A stretch of DNA of 64,000 nt from Paenibacillus pabuli. Lineage in GTDB: Bacteria > Bacillota > Bacilli > Paenibacillales > Paenibacillaceae. Of the stretch, positions 54,687 through 62,826 are shown in pieces (the first letter of the stretch is position 1; each line of letters begins with the position of its first letter). The position numbers and the translations under genes are program-made. The DNA lies in NCBI RefSeq assembly GCF_023101145.1, contig NZ_CP073714.1, forward strand, positions 4,340,001 to 4,404,000. Reading direction: 5' to 3'. The notes under the pieces were generated by a model. That model was given only the letters and a program-made list of their open reading frames with translations, searched no databases and was not told the DNA's origin.

Positions 54687-56579
54687 TTAGATTTCTCCTT
54701 TTGTTAGTGTCATGATTGCATCTCCAGGTTGTACACTTGCGGGTGAGTTCCCCTTAATTTCAGAAAATTGGTCTGTATTTGTTACGATCATCATTGTGGT
54801 TGTATCCAAACCAAAAGCTTTAATCGCATCCCTATCGAATTCGATTAACTTGTCTCCTTTTGATACGGCATCACCGGTATTTACCAATGCTTTAAAACCG
54901 GAACCTTTCATCTTCACGGTATCAATTCCAATATGAATCAACAGTTCAACACCGTTATCCGATACGAGCCCCAACGCATGTTTGCTTTTATACAAGGGGG
55001 AAACGATCCCGTCCATCGGGGAATAAAGAATATTGTCTTCAGGCAGGAACGCAATTCCTTTGCCCATCATCTCTTTGGAAAAGACTTCGTCTGAAACCTC
55101 ACTGAGCGGAATACTTTCTCCGCGAAGTGGAGCAAAAATCTCAACCACTTCCCGCTTACCTGACACTGCGTGGTTGGAGGAAACAGTAACCTTAGGCTCT
55201 TGGCCCGCATTGCTTACTACATCGGCATTCGAATCCACAGGATCATTAAATCCAATGAATCTAGCGATAATGAAAGTCGCAATGAATGAAATAATTAACG
55301 TGATAATGGCAATCAAAAAGTTATTGTCTGCTCCAACGAACATGGGAAGCGAAGCAAAACCCGGACCCACAGGAACATATGCTTTCAGCTGCATTAATCC
55401 CGCGAAAATTCCGGCAATACCAGCCCCTGCCATGGCAGCATACAATGGCTTTTTGAGCTTCATGGTCACACCATATAGTGCAGGTTCAGAAATACCAAAG
55501 GATGCAGTTACTCCGGAAGAAATTGCAAGCTGACGCAGTGATTTGCTTTTTGTACGAGTAGCCACGGCAAAGGATGCAGCACTCTGGGCAAAGTTCGAAC
55601 AAAGATGTGCAACCAGAATCAGCATGTCGTACCCTGGATTGGCGATCGTTGAAACCATAATAGGAATAAACACCTTATGAATACCCAGCGATACAAAGAT
55701 AGGCATCAATACAGCCAAAATGGCTACGGCAATAAATCCGACATGCTGCTGAATCAACAAGATGCCTTCTGTGAGTCCGTTACCCAAGAAAACACCGATC
55801 GGTCCGAGCGCCAGAAGCGCTACAGGTCCAGTGATCAATATAACAATGAGTGGACTAAGGAATATTTTCACTACACTAGGCGATACCTTGTCTGCGAAGC
55901 GCTGAATATAACCCATAAATAATACGATCAGAATAATCGGCACCACTTGTCCACCGTAATTTGCGGGAGTTACAGGAATGCCGAACAATGAAAGCGGATT
56001 GCCTTCGGCAAACAATGCTGTAATTTTGGGATGAAGTAATGCTGCACTGACGGTCATGGCTAATGGCACACTCGATTTAAACTTAACAGCTGTAGAATAG
56101 GCAACCAGAACAGGCAGGAAATAAAATGCAGCATCTGCAAGGTTATTCAGAATGATATAAGTTTGTGAATCTGTACTTAGAATTCCTGTCATCGAACACA
56201 ATAGCAGAAGCACTTTGAGCATCCCTGCTCCCGAAACTGCAGGAACAAGCGGTTGGAATATAGCTGCGATGACTTCCAAAATGGAACCTGCACTAAATTT
56301 CCTTTTAGAAGGCGTTTCCTTATTGCTTGTAGATGCATCTCCACTTTGTGGTAATTCCCGATATACGTAGCTTACGTCGTTTCCAATGATCACCTGGAAC
56401 TGCCCGCCGCTATTCACGACACCGATTACTCCATTGATGCCTTCAATTTCCGTTTTGTTTGCTTTTGCATCATCCTTCAGTTTAAATCTCAAGCGCGTGG
56501 AGCAATGATATACGTTTTCAATATTTCCTTGCCCGCCAACACCATTTAATATCTGGGATGCTGTTTCTTTATAGTTCAT
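54687..56579 (-). CDS. bglP: Beta-glucoside PTS transporter, EIIBCA
   Basis: The permease imports and phosphorylates beta-glucosides. Order of domains: IIB (residues 1-90, phospho-Cys26 in YHCSTRLRF), IIC (about 110-450, ten or so membrane helices, IHKVFIPIMVSTIANPGYD), and IIA (about 490-630, with phospho-His in LLIHIGIDTVKMKG). It is 630 residues long, like BglP. ATG 56579 follows AAAGGGG; the longer frame to 56660 would start inside the terminator region and is rejected. It is the first gene of the bglP-bglH-licT operon and is controlled by the RAT/terminator switch just upstream. Confidence 0.94.
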   Translation of the reverse strand: MNYKETASQILNGVGGQGNIENVYHCSTRLRFKLKDDAKANKTEIEGINGVIGVVNSGGQFQVIIGNDVSYVYRELPQSGDASTSNKETPSKRKFSAGSILEVIAAIFQPLVPAVSGAGMLKVLLLLCSMTGILSTDSQTYIILNNLADAAFYFLPVLVAYSTAVKFKSSVPLAMTVSAALLHPKITALFAEGNPLSLFGIPVTPANYGGQVVPIILIVLFMGYIQRFADKVSPSVVKIFLSPLIVILITGPVALLALGPIGVFLGNGLTEGILLIQQHVGFIAVAILAVLMPIFVSLGIHKVFIPIMVSTIANPGYDMLILVAHLCSNFAQSAASFAVATRTKSKSLRQLAISSGVTASFGISEPALYGVTMKLKKPLYAAMAGAGIAGIFAGLMQLKAYVPVGPGFASLPMFVGADNNFLIAIITLIISFIATFIIARFIGFNDPVDSNADVVSNAGQEPKVTVSSNHAVSGKREVVEIFAPLRGESIPLSEVSDEVFSKEMMGKGIAFLPEDNILYSPMDGIVSPLYKSKHALGLVSDNGVELLIHIGIDTVKMKGSGFKALVNTGDAVSKGDKLIEFDRDAIKAFGLDTTTMMIVTNTDQFSEIKGNSPASVQPGDAIMTLTKGEI

Positions 56580-56614
56580 CGTTATCCCCTTTTCTCGAGT
56601 TATCTGAAAAAACG

Positions 56615-56704
56615 AAAAAGGCCTGAATAAAGTAGAGGACAGTACATCAACATGTACCATTCCAATACTTTATCCAAGCCTTGCCTGCATTATCAGTAAC
56701 ACAC
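56615..56704 (-). promoter_or_regulatory. LicT-type RAT and overlapping terminator
   Basis: On the minus strand, 56704-56673 reads GTGTTACTGATAATGCAGGC followed by AAGGCTTGG, matching the ribonucleic antiterminator consensus of LicT/SacT-type systems. Its 3' half overlaps the first arm of a terminator: GGCTTGGATAAAGTA (56680-56666) pairs with TACTTTATTCAGGCC (56634-56620), and TTTTTCG follows. LicT binding to the RAT would prevent this terminator. Confidence 0.85.
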
Positions 56705-56758
56705 TCGGTAAGTAATTGTATGAAGTTGTAAAATAAAGAAACCCATTTTCATTCCGGA

Positions 56759-56773
56759 ATAAAGCGATTTCAT
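56759..56773 (-). promoter_or_regulatory. cre-like site upstream of the beta-glucoside PTS operon
   Basis: Minus strand ATGAAATCGCTTTAT fits WTGNAANCGNWNNCW with one mismatch, the same A-for-C change as in the lichenase site. It lies about 55 bases upstream of the RAT, near the expected promoter. Confidence 0.5.
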
Positions 56774-56871
56774 TTACATGAAAGAATATTACATGATAAT
56801 TTTATAAAAGTAAAGTACTTATTTTCGTGCTCAACTCCATTTCCTAAAAAGAAATCCTGGGGGTGAGATTG

Positions 56872-57852
56872 TCAAAAGAGTGATTTAATAAGGTTCATTA
56901 TTTTTTGCCCTGTGTTCACCTCTGTTAAAGTAACATCCCACATCACAATATTTGTAGACGAATCAGAATTAGTACTGTAAAACGATATAGTAAGCTCACT
57001 TACACCTTGGATCGGTATCTGAAAAGAATCCGGTTGATGCTCGCCTCCAAGACTTAAGGAATAAATTTCAGTTCCATCTGCAATAAAAATGATTTCGTTT
57101 CTGGAGTTGCCGGCACCATAGATAACATCATTAGGCACAACAACGTCCCCTCTTAATTTGGTATAGTTACCATTCAGGTGATATGAAAATGTATTAAGTT
57201 TCGCATTCTTTGGACTGTACAAATTAATTAGTGGCTCCACTTCGGTTTGACCCGCCGAAAAACGGGTGAGCTCCTCATCCCAAAGTACGGTACCATCTTT
57301 CACCGGAAGTTTATTTAAGGCCACAATTTCTCCGCCAGCTTGATTCAAATAATAATTGATGCCACCAACCACACCAATCGTAGCTATGGACATGACAACC
57401 GCAATCAGGGCGATTCGAAATATACCTTTCCATGTATCTCGGTGATGCGTAACGATTCGTTGTGACCAATAACCGACTGCAGCACCTAAAGTATTAATGA
57501 TAATATCATCAATATCGAAAGCTCCCAATCGGGAAATCATTTGAATGGTCTCCAGAATGGTGATACACAGAATAAAACAACTGATAAAGCGAATAAAACT
57601 GCAGCGAAACAATAGTGGAATAATTATTCCGAATGGTATAAAAACGATAAAATTCCCCAGCTCGAAAAACCAGATTCGAAATTCCCTACCTACTGGTAAG
57701 TGTAAAGGAATTCCCTCCGGAATTAAACTGTATCGCATACTTTGGTATGAAATAGAGGATCTATCGAAACCGACAAATAAAAAATAGAAGGTTGCGGCAG
57801 TACACAGCACTAACAACAAAATCAATATTTTACGCATATTCCCTTGATACAT
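56872..57852 (-). CDS. VanZ-family membrane protein with extra C-terminal domain
   Basis: Residues 1-165 contain a VanZ-like domain of four helices, including FELGNFIVFIPFG and the segment IETIQM...GAFDIDDIIINTLGAAVGYW, with the conserved Asp pair. A further helix (about 147-167) leads to an outer domain of about 150 residues (LYSPKNAKLNTFSYHLNG, VSELTISFYS) that looks beta-rich. VanZ of vancomycin-resistance clusters gives low-level teicoplanin resistance, but most relatives have no known role. AAAGGATG precedes ATG 57852. It is monocistronic and about 55 bases from its nearest upstream terminator. Confidence 0.8.
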   Translation of the reverse strand: MYQGNMRKILILLLVLCTAATFYFLFVGFDRSSISYQSMRYSLIPEGIPLHLPVGREFRIWFFELGNFIVFIPFGIIIPLLFRCSFIRFISCFILCITILETIQMISRLGAFDIDDIIINTLGAAVGYWSQRIVTHHRDTWKGIFRIALIAVVMSIATIGVVGGINYYLNQAGGEIVALNKLPVKDGTVLWDEELTRFSAGQTEVEPLINLYSPKNAKLNTFSYHLNGNYTKLRGDVVVPNDVIYGAGNSRNEIIFIADGTEIYSLSLGGEHQPDSFQIPIQGVSELTISFYSTNSDSSTNIVMWDVTLTEVNTGQKIMNLIKSLF

Positions 57853-57930
57853 CAGTACATCCTTTCTTTAAATGGACTCCTCTATATGTAGATTACAATA
57901 CTCAGAAAATATGGTCCACCATTAATGCCT

Positions 57931-57963
57931 TAAAACAAAAAGCCGCTATAATTAGCGACTTTG
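57931..57963 (-). terminator. Terminator behind the remnant at 58010-58290
   Basis: On the minus strand AAAGTCGCTA pairs with TAGCGGCTTT (one G-T pair) around a four-base loop, followed by TTGTTTT. It resembles the terminators at 41437 and 50204 and shows that a transcribed gene once ended here. Confidence 0.65.
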
Positions 57964-58009
57964 ATAAGGCTCTCTTCCTGCCCTAAATATAACATTCGGA
58001 TGGTCTGGC

Positions 58010-58290
58010 TCAATCGAGCAGCGTGTACATCTGAATACTTTCAACCTTTGCATCTTTAACGTGAAATGACATGACATCCACATAGTTTGCAGGTGCATAC
58101 TGAAATCATCCTCTTCTTCAGGGGAGCCATCTCCGATCAGATAACCTTCGGGATACGCTTTTTTCAGGGTACCTGCACTATCACCGACCTTGATATTCCG
58201 AATTGTAGCGTATTTGGGATCAGTAATTTTGATATTGAATATCGAAAACTTGTCACCTTCTGCGGCATCAATGGTTTTGATCCTCTCTGA
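58010..58290 (-). pseudogene. Frameshifted 3' remnant of an unrecognised surface or lipoprotein gene
   Basis: The minus strand encodes GDKFSIFNIKITDPKYATIR and KKAYPEGYLIGDGSPEEEDD in one frame. Near 58105 the frame shifts, and the next frame continues sensibly with FQYAPANYVDVMSFHVKDAK and ends VESIQMYTLLD at the stop 58012-58010. Such an ending is typical of a complete domain. Upstream, after about 58290, the sequence becomes the reverse complement of a kinase fragment, so the 5' part is lost. A terminator survives at 57931-57963. Confidence 0.65.
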
Positions 58291-58456
58291 ACATGCTCTT
58301 TTAACCGAAAATGGTATTAATATTGAAAAAGATATCAATCTCTTGATGAATGCTCTAAAATATTCCTTTAAGCCAGGAACAATCCGCATTCAAATGAAGA
58401 AGTGTCAAGCACATATTGCGGTATTTGATCCATTCATATTTTGGATATGTTATTGA
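58270..58456 (+). pseudogene. Remnant of a histidine kinase ATPase domain
   Basis: The plus strand reads SEHALLTENGINIEKDI, then NLLMNALKYSFKPGTIRIQM and AVFD. NLLMNALKYS is the N-box of a sensor kinase, usually followed by a GTI turn as here. The preceding words fit the stretch about 30 residues earlier in such kinases, so a short internal deletion is likely. The upstream H-box half and the downstream G-boxes are absent. Confidence 0.6.
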
Positions 58457-58458
58457 TG

Positions 58459-58496
58459 TAATTAAAACTCCGTGCTTTGGCACGGAGTTTTAATTG
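58459..58496. terminator. Strong bidirectional terminator, end of the xylan operon
   Basis: AATTAAAACTCCGTGC and GCACGGAGTTTTAATT form a 16-base-pair perfect stem with a four-base loop. It begins nine bases past the GH43 stop (58505) and has T-rich ends in both directions. Confidence 0.92.
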
Positions 58497-58504
58497 TTTC
58501 CTCG

Positions 58505-59491
58505 TTATTTCTCGGGATAGGGATCAATCATGCAAATAGTGCCGTCCGAATTGTACGTCAACTCGGCAAACTTCACACAGCGATTGTAGTCTACGCCACC
58601 AGAAAGCGAACAATCGTGGTAGAACAGGTACCACTTGTCCCGGAATTGTACGATGGAATGATGTGTTGTCCAGCCCATGACCGGCGGCAAAATGGTCCCT
58701 TGAAATGTAAAAGGTCCCATGGGGTTATCGCCGATGGCGTACACCAGCTTATGCGTCGTTCCCGTGGAGTAGGACAGATAATATTTGCCATTATACTTGT
58801 GCATCCATGGCCCTTCAAAATATCTGCAATCCTCATCCCCCGCTGTCAACAGCTTTCCTTCCTGATCCACGATGGATATTTCCAACGCATCCGAAGCCAT
58901 CGAAAGCATATCCTCACTCAGCTTAGCCACTCTTGGGCCGAGTGCGGGTGCATCCGGGGCAGGTCCCTCAGCGTGTTCAACGTAGCTTCCTGTCTGCCAT
59001 TTCTCCAATTGTCCACCCCACAGCCCACCAAAGAAGATGTAGGCCTGATCGTCCTCGTCTACGAACACAGCCGGATCAATACTGAAGCTGCCTTGAATGT
59101 ACTGTTCCTCCGGCTTGAACGGCCCTGCTGGGGAAGACGATGTAGCCACGCCAATGCGGAAAATGCCGTCATGGTCCCGTGCAGGGAAATATAAATAATA
59201 AATGCCGTTTCGGAACGCGGCATCCGGGGCCCACATCTGGCTTGACGCCCATGGTACATCCTTCACATGCAATGCTTCACCATGATCCGTTACAGGTGAC
59301 TCCATGTCTGCCATAGACAATACATGATAATCCTCCATCTTGTACTGATCCCCATTATCGTTCACTGGGCCGTCGTGGTCCAGATCATGGGAAGGATAAA
59401 TATAAATACGATCCTCGAATACATGCGCTGACGGATCTGCAGTAAATATATGGGTAACTAAGGGTTGATACGGTTTAGGTAATTCGGACAT
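58505..59491 (-). CDS. GH43 glycosidase (beta-xylosidase / alpha-L-arabinofuranosidase type)
   Basis: A five-bladed propeller GH43 enzyme of 328 residues. The catalytic base Asp is in FTADPSAHVFEDRIYIYPS, the modulating Asp in SIDPAVFVDEDDQ, and the general acid Glu in RYFEGPWMHKYNG. There is no signal peptide, so it works in the cytoplasm on imported xylo- or arabinoxylo-oligosaccharides. Substrate choice between xylosidase and arabinofuranosidase cannot be read from sequence. AAGGAGG lies before ATG 59491. It is the last gene of the xylan operon, about 85 bases after GH10, and is followed by a strong terminator. Confidence 0.9.
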   Translation of the reverse strand: MSELPKPYQPLVTHIFTADPSAHVFEDRIYIYPSHDLDHDGPVNDNGDQYKMEDYHVLSMADMESPVTDHGEALHVKDVPWASSQMWAPDAAFRNGIYYLYFPARDHDGIFRIGVATSSSPAGPFKPEEQYIQGSFSIDPAVFVDEDDQAYIFFGGLWGGQLEKWQTGSYVEHAEGPAPDAPALGPRVAKLSEDMLSMASDALEISIVDQEGKLLTAGDEDCRYFEGPWMHKYNGKYYLSYSTGTTHKLVYAIGDNPMGPFTFQGTILPPVMGWTTHHSIVQFRDKWYLFYHDCSLSGGVDYNRCVKFAELTYNSDGTICMIDPYPEK

Positions 59492-59575
59492 TTTTAAATG
59501 CCTCCTTCCAAAAGATACGCAACCTGACCATCTCTTTAATAGAGCTGTCGGTTAAACGCTATTGATCCGTTCATG

Positions 59576-60598
59576 TCATTTGGGTACAGCGATTCGTGCA
59601 ACACGCTGATAGGCTTCCTTGGGACGATGTAACTCATCAAACAGGAATGGCCAGTTTTTCCGATCTCGGACAGGAAAATTGTCAAGCCAAGTGTAATTGT
59701 CAGCCGCCCCCCAGAATGTTACAGCGCTGATATGTTCCTTATATTCCTGAAGCAGTTGGAAGATGGATTCGTACCGCTCAGCCTGTAATTCCATCATCTC
59801 AGGTGCAGGCTGAACAAGATCCGTACGCCGATCTTCAAAGCGAAACACCGATACATCCAGTTCGGTAAGCTGAAGCTGCAGGCCTAGCTGCGCATACCGC
59901 TCAATCGCGGCGCGCATATCATCCAGAGATGGATCGTACAGATTCCAGTGTGCCTGCAGACCGACGCCATGGATGGGCACGTCTTGATCAAGAAGCGAAC
60001 GAACAAGCCGATAGATGCGCTCCCGCTTGTGCGGATCGGACTCATTATAATCGTTATAGAACAAAAGAGCCTGGGGATCTGCCTCATGGGCGAATTCGAA
60101 CGCTTTGGCAATGAAACCCTCTCCGGCGATATCCAGCCATTTGGATGGGCGCAGGAATGCGTTTTCGTCACCCGCATCATCGGAAATAACCTCGTTTACA
60201 ACGTCCCAAGCATAGATAACGTCCTTATATCTGCCAACAACGGTCTGAATGTGCTCCTTCAATCGCTCCAGCAATACACCGCGGTCCACCAGTCCGCCGC
60301 TTTCATTCTCAAACAGCCAATCTGGAGTCTGGTTATGCCAGACTAGGGTGTGACCACGCAGCGCCATGCCTTGCTCTCTCGCAAAGGAAGCAATCGCATC
60401 CGCATCCTCAAACGTATACACTCCCGGCTGTGGATGCACACTGGAGAACTTCATTTCATTTTCTGCCGTCAGGCTGTTGAAATGATATGCCAGCAATGAA
60501 CGCTGACTCTCAATCGTCTTTGGATTCACTGCTGCTCCAATGTCGAAGGCATTCTTGTACAATTCCTTCAGTGGAACCTCTTCTCGAACTAAAGCCAT
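59576..60598 (-). CDS. Intracellular GH10 endo-1,4-beta-xylanase
   Basis: A single GH10 barrel of 340 residues with acid/base Glu136 in YAWDVVNEVISD and nucleophile Glu246 in LQLTELDVS; LRGHTLVWHNQTPDW is the usual third-strand motif. There is no signal peptide or binding module, so it matches the intracellular xylanases that trim imported xylo- and aldouronic oligosaccharides. GAGGAGGG lies before ATG 60598. It follows the second permease gene by about 210 bases and precedes GH43, so import and cleavage are genetically linked. Confidence 0.93.
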   Translation of the reverse strand: MALVREEVPLKELYKNAFDIGAAVNPKTIESQRSLLAYHFNSLTAENEMKFSSVHPQPGVYTFEDADAIASFAREQGMALRGHTLVWHNQTPDWLFENESGGLVDRGVLLERLKEHIQTVVGRYKDVIYAWDVVNEVISDDAGDENAFLRPSKWLDIAGEGFIAKAFEFAHEADPQALLFYNDYNESDPHKRERIYRLVRSLLDQDVPIHGVGLQAHWNLYDPSLDDMRAAIERYAQLGLQLQLTELDVSVFRFEDRRTDLVQPAPEMMELQAERYESIFQLLQEYKEHISAVTFWGAADNYTWLDNFPVRDRKNWPFLFDELHRPKEAYQRVARIAVPK

Positions 60599-60741
60599 GA
60601 TTTCCCTCCTCTAAAATCCCTTTTTCATTTTAGTTTATTTGCGATTGAATCAGATCCCGATTCCGAGAAATCGGCACTCCGGGACAATACTCAAATGAAC
60701 TAAATGAGGTGAAAAAATTGTTCAGCCCTCACGATGCTTGA

Positions 60742-60760
60742 ATCCGGATAAAATCCGGGG
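60742..60760. other. Small hairpin between permease and GH10
   Basis: CCGGAT-AAA-ATCCGG (60744-60758) is a perfect six-base inverted repeat in the 210-base gap between permease and xylanase. Without a T-run, it may be an mRNA processing or operator site. The rest of this gap holds no gene. Confidence 0.3.
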
Positions 60761-60807
60761 AGAATCGGGTTGGCATAACGGATCAGTTGTGATTAAATCT
60801 GTGACAT

Positions 60808-61761
60808 CTATTCCTTCACACTCCCTACATTTAGTCCAACGACAAAGTATTTTTGCATAAACGGATACACCAGCAAGATCGGAACTGAAGCGACAATCGT
60901 AACTGCAGCACGAATGGATATCGGCGTTACCTGTGTTGAATGCTCCACCCCTATGCCATTGGCTACGGAAGGATTACTGTTGGCGTTCATGCTGGAAGAC
61001 AACAGCTTCATTAGTTCGTATTGAAGTGTGCTGAGCTCTTGTCGAGATGATGTGTACAGAAACGCATCAAACCAGGAGTTCCATGCCCCGACTGCAACAA
61101 AGAGCGCAATGGTCGCCAACACAGGTTTGCACAGTGGGAAAATAATTTTCCAGAAAATTCTGAAATCTCCCGCGCCGTCAATTTTGGCTGATTCAATCAA
61201 GCTTTCGGGGATCGTGTAAATATAAGTACGAATAACGATCAGGTTAAACGCACTAATCAGCGATGGTAAAACATACACCCAGAAGGAGTTAATCAAATGC
61301 AGATCCTTCATCAGGAAGTACCCCGGAATTAGCCCGGCATTGAAATACATCGTCAGCACAAAAATGGTCGTAATCAGCTTACGGAAAATATAATCGCGCC
61401 GACTCAGTGTGTAAGCCAGCATGGTGGTCAAGAAAATGTTCAGAACGGTGGATAGTACGGTACGTGCAACGGAAATCAAAAATGCATTATAAATTGTGCC
61501 TGATGCAAATACGGCTTTGTAATTCTGCATGGTGAAATCGCGAGGCCATAAATATAAGCCTCCTCGAATGGTGTCATTCCCTGCATTAAATGAAACCACA
61601 ATCGTGTTCAAAAATGGATACAACGTCACAATCACCAGCAAAACCATGAAGATCGTATTAAAGGTGTTGAACAGAAACGGTTCGATGCCTCTGCCACCCG
61701 GGCGGCGAACGGAAAGCGCCGCTGTATTTCCTAAACCAGACAATGGTGTTTTTTTCGTCAT
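60808..61761 (-). CDS. CUT1 sugar ABC importer permease (YtcP type, xylan operon)
   Basis: A permease of about 317 residues with six helices, the EAA loop (ESAKIDGAGDFRIFWKIIFP) and the ending FMQKYFVVGLNVGSVKE. ATG 61761 shares one base with the previous gene's stop (TAATG), so translation is coupled; AGAGAGG is nine bases upstream. The frame can be read back to 61800, but without a better start. It pairs with the LplB-type permease before it. No ATPase is encoded. Confidence 0.91.
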   Translation of the reverse strand: MTKKTPLSGLGNTAALSVRRPGGRGIEPFLFNTFNTIFMVLLVIVTLYPFLNTIVVSFNAGNDTIRGGLYLWPRDFTMQNYKAVFASGTIYNAFLISVARTVLSTVLNIFLTTMLAYTLSRRDYIFRKLITTIFVLTMYFNAGLIPGYFLMKDLHLINSFWVYVLPSLISAFNLIVIRTYIYTIPESLIESAKIDGAGDFRIFWKIIFPLCKPVLATIALFVAVGAWNSWFDAFLYTSSRQELSTLQYELMKLLSSSMNANSNPSVANGIGVEHSTQVTPISIRAAVTIVASVPILLVYPFMQKYFVVGLNVGSVKE

Positions 61762-62726
61762 TATAACAGCCTCTCTTCCCCAAGCCGCTTGGCGGTCCAA
61801 TTCGCTACAAGTAACATCGTAATGCTGACTACGGTCTTAAATATGCCGCCTGCCGTTGCGAGTGAATAGTTGCCCTGGGCAATCCCGTATTTAAGCACAA
61901 AGATATCAATCGTTTCCGCCCAGTCAACAACCAATCCGTTACCCAGCAAATACTGAACCTCAAAGCCGGCCTCCAGAATATGCCCGATCGACATAATCAG
62001 CAGGATGACAATGGTAGGCTTGATGCCCGGCAAGGTAACATTCCACATTTTTTGATAGCGGTTGGCTCCATCAATATCGGCAGCTTCATACTGTGCTGGG
62101 TCAATGGAGGCCATGGCCGCCAAATAAATAATGGTGCTCCATCCGACTTCTTTCCAAATATGAGAACTTGCCACAACGCCCCAGAAATACTTGCCTTCCG
62201 TCAGCCACAAGATCGGCTCGTTGATTAAATGCAGTTTAATGAGGATATCGTTGATAATGCCGTCCGAAGCAAGCGATGTTGCTACGATGCCGGTAACGAT
62301 AATCCATGATAAGAAGTGAGGCAGATACGAGATGGTTTGTACCGTCCGCTTCCACAGGATCTTCTTGATCTCATTGAGCAGCAATGCCAAAACAATAGCA
62401 GTAACGAAACCTAAAATCATGTTGATGACACTCATGGCGAGCGTATTGCGAAGCACACGCAAGAAATTGTCATCGGTGAACAAAAACTGAAAATGCTTAA
62501 ATCCTACCCACGTCTGCTGCGAGAAACTCCGGGCCGGTTTATAATCCTGAAAAGCCATCGTCCAACCCCATACAGGCACGTAAGCAAAGACAATAATGTA
62601 CGCAAGGAGAGGAACAGACATCCATATGAGCTGTCTCTGTGCTTTGATATTTTGCCAGGTAATCCGCCTAATTTTCGGCTTTTTCTTTGGGCGGAGCGGC
62701 TTGGTACCCACTACAATTTCCTCCAT
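61761..62726 (-). CDS. CUT1 sugar ABC importer permease (LplB type, xylan operon)
   Basis: A 321-residue permease with a basic N-terminal stretch (PLRPKKKPKIRRITWQNIKA), six helices and the EAA loop (YEAADIDGANRYQKMWNVTLP). It forms the channel with the next gene product. It begins about 100 bases after the binding-protein stop, behind a perfect terminator-like hairpin, which suggests that its transcription is a fraction of that of the binding protein. Confidence 0.91.
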   Translation of the reverse strand: MEEIVVGTKPLRPKKKPKIRRITWQNIKAQRQLIWMSVPLLAYIIVFAYVPVWGWTMAFQDYKPARSFSQQTWVGFKHFQFLFTDDNFLRVLRNTLAMSVINMILGFVTAIVLALLLNEIKKILWKRTVQTISYLPHFLSWIIVTGIVATSLASDGIINDILIKLHLINEPILWLTEGKYFWGVVASSHIWKEVGWSTIIYLAAMASIDPAQYEAADIDGANRYQKMWNVTLPGIKPTIVILLIMSIGHILEAGFEVQYLLGNGLVVDWAETIDIFVLKYGIAQGNYSLATAGGIFKTVVSITMLLVANWTAKRLGEERLL

Positions 62727-62780
62727 AATATCAGGCCCCTATCCATCTTTATATTGAAAGGAATAACGTCCAGCAATATC

Positions 62781-62816
62781 AATAAAATCAGGAAGGAAGG
62801 TAACCTTCCTTCCTGA
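62781..62816 (-). terminator. Internal terminator/attenuator between binding protein and permeases
   Basis: TCAGGAAGGAAGG and its exact complement form a 13-base-pair stem with a three-base loop, followed on the minus strand by TTTTATTG. It starts 11 bases after the binding-protein stop. Partial termination here would make more binding protein than permease. Confidence 0.85.
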
Positions 62817-62826
62817 CAACAATTTC

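Noticed and set aside
58472..59194. 240-codon plus-strand frame inside GH43
   Set aside because: Shadow of the GH43 gene; overlaps the terminator and lacks a ribosome binding site.
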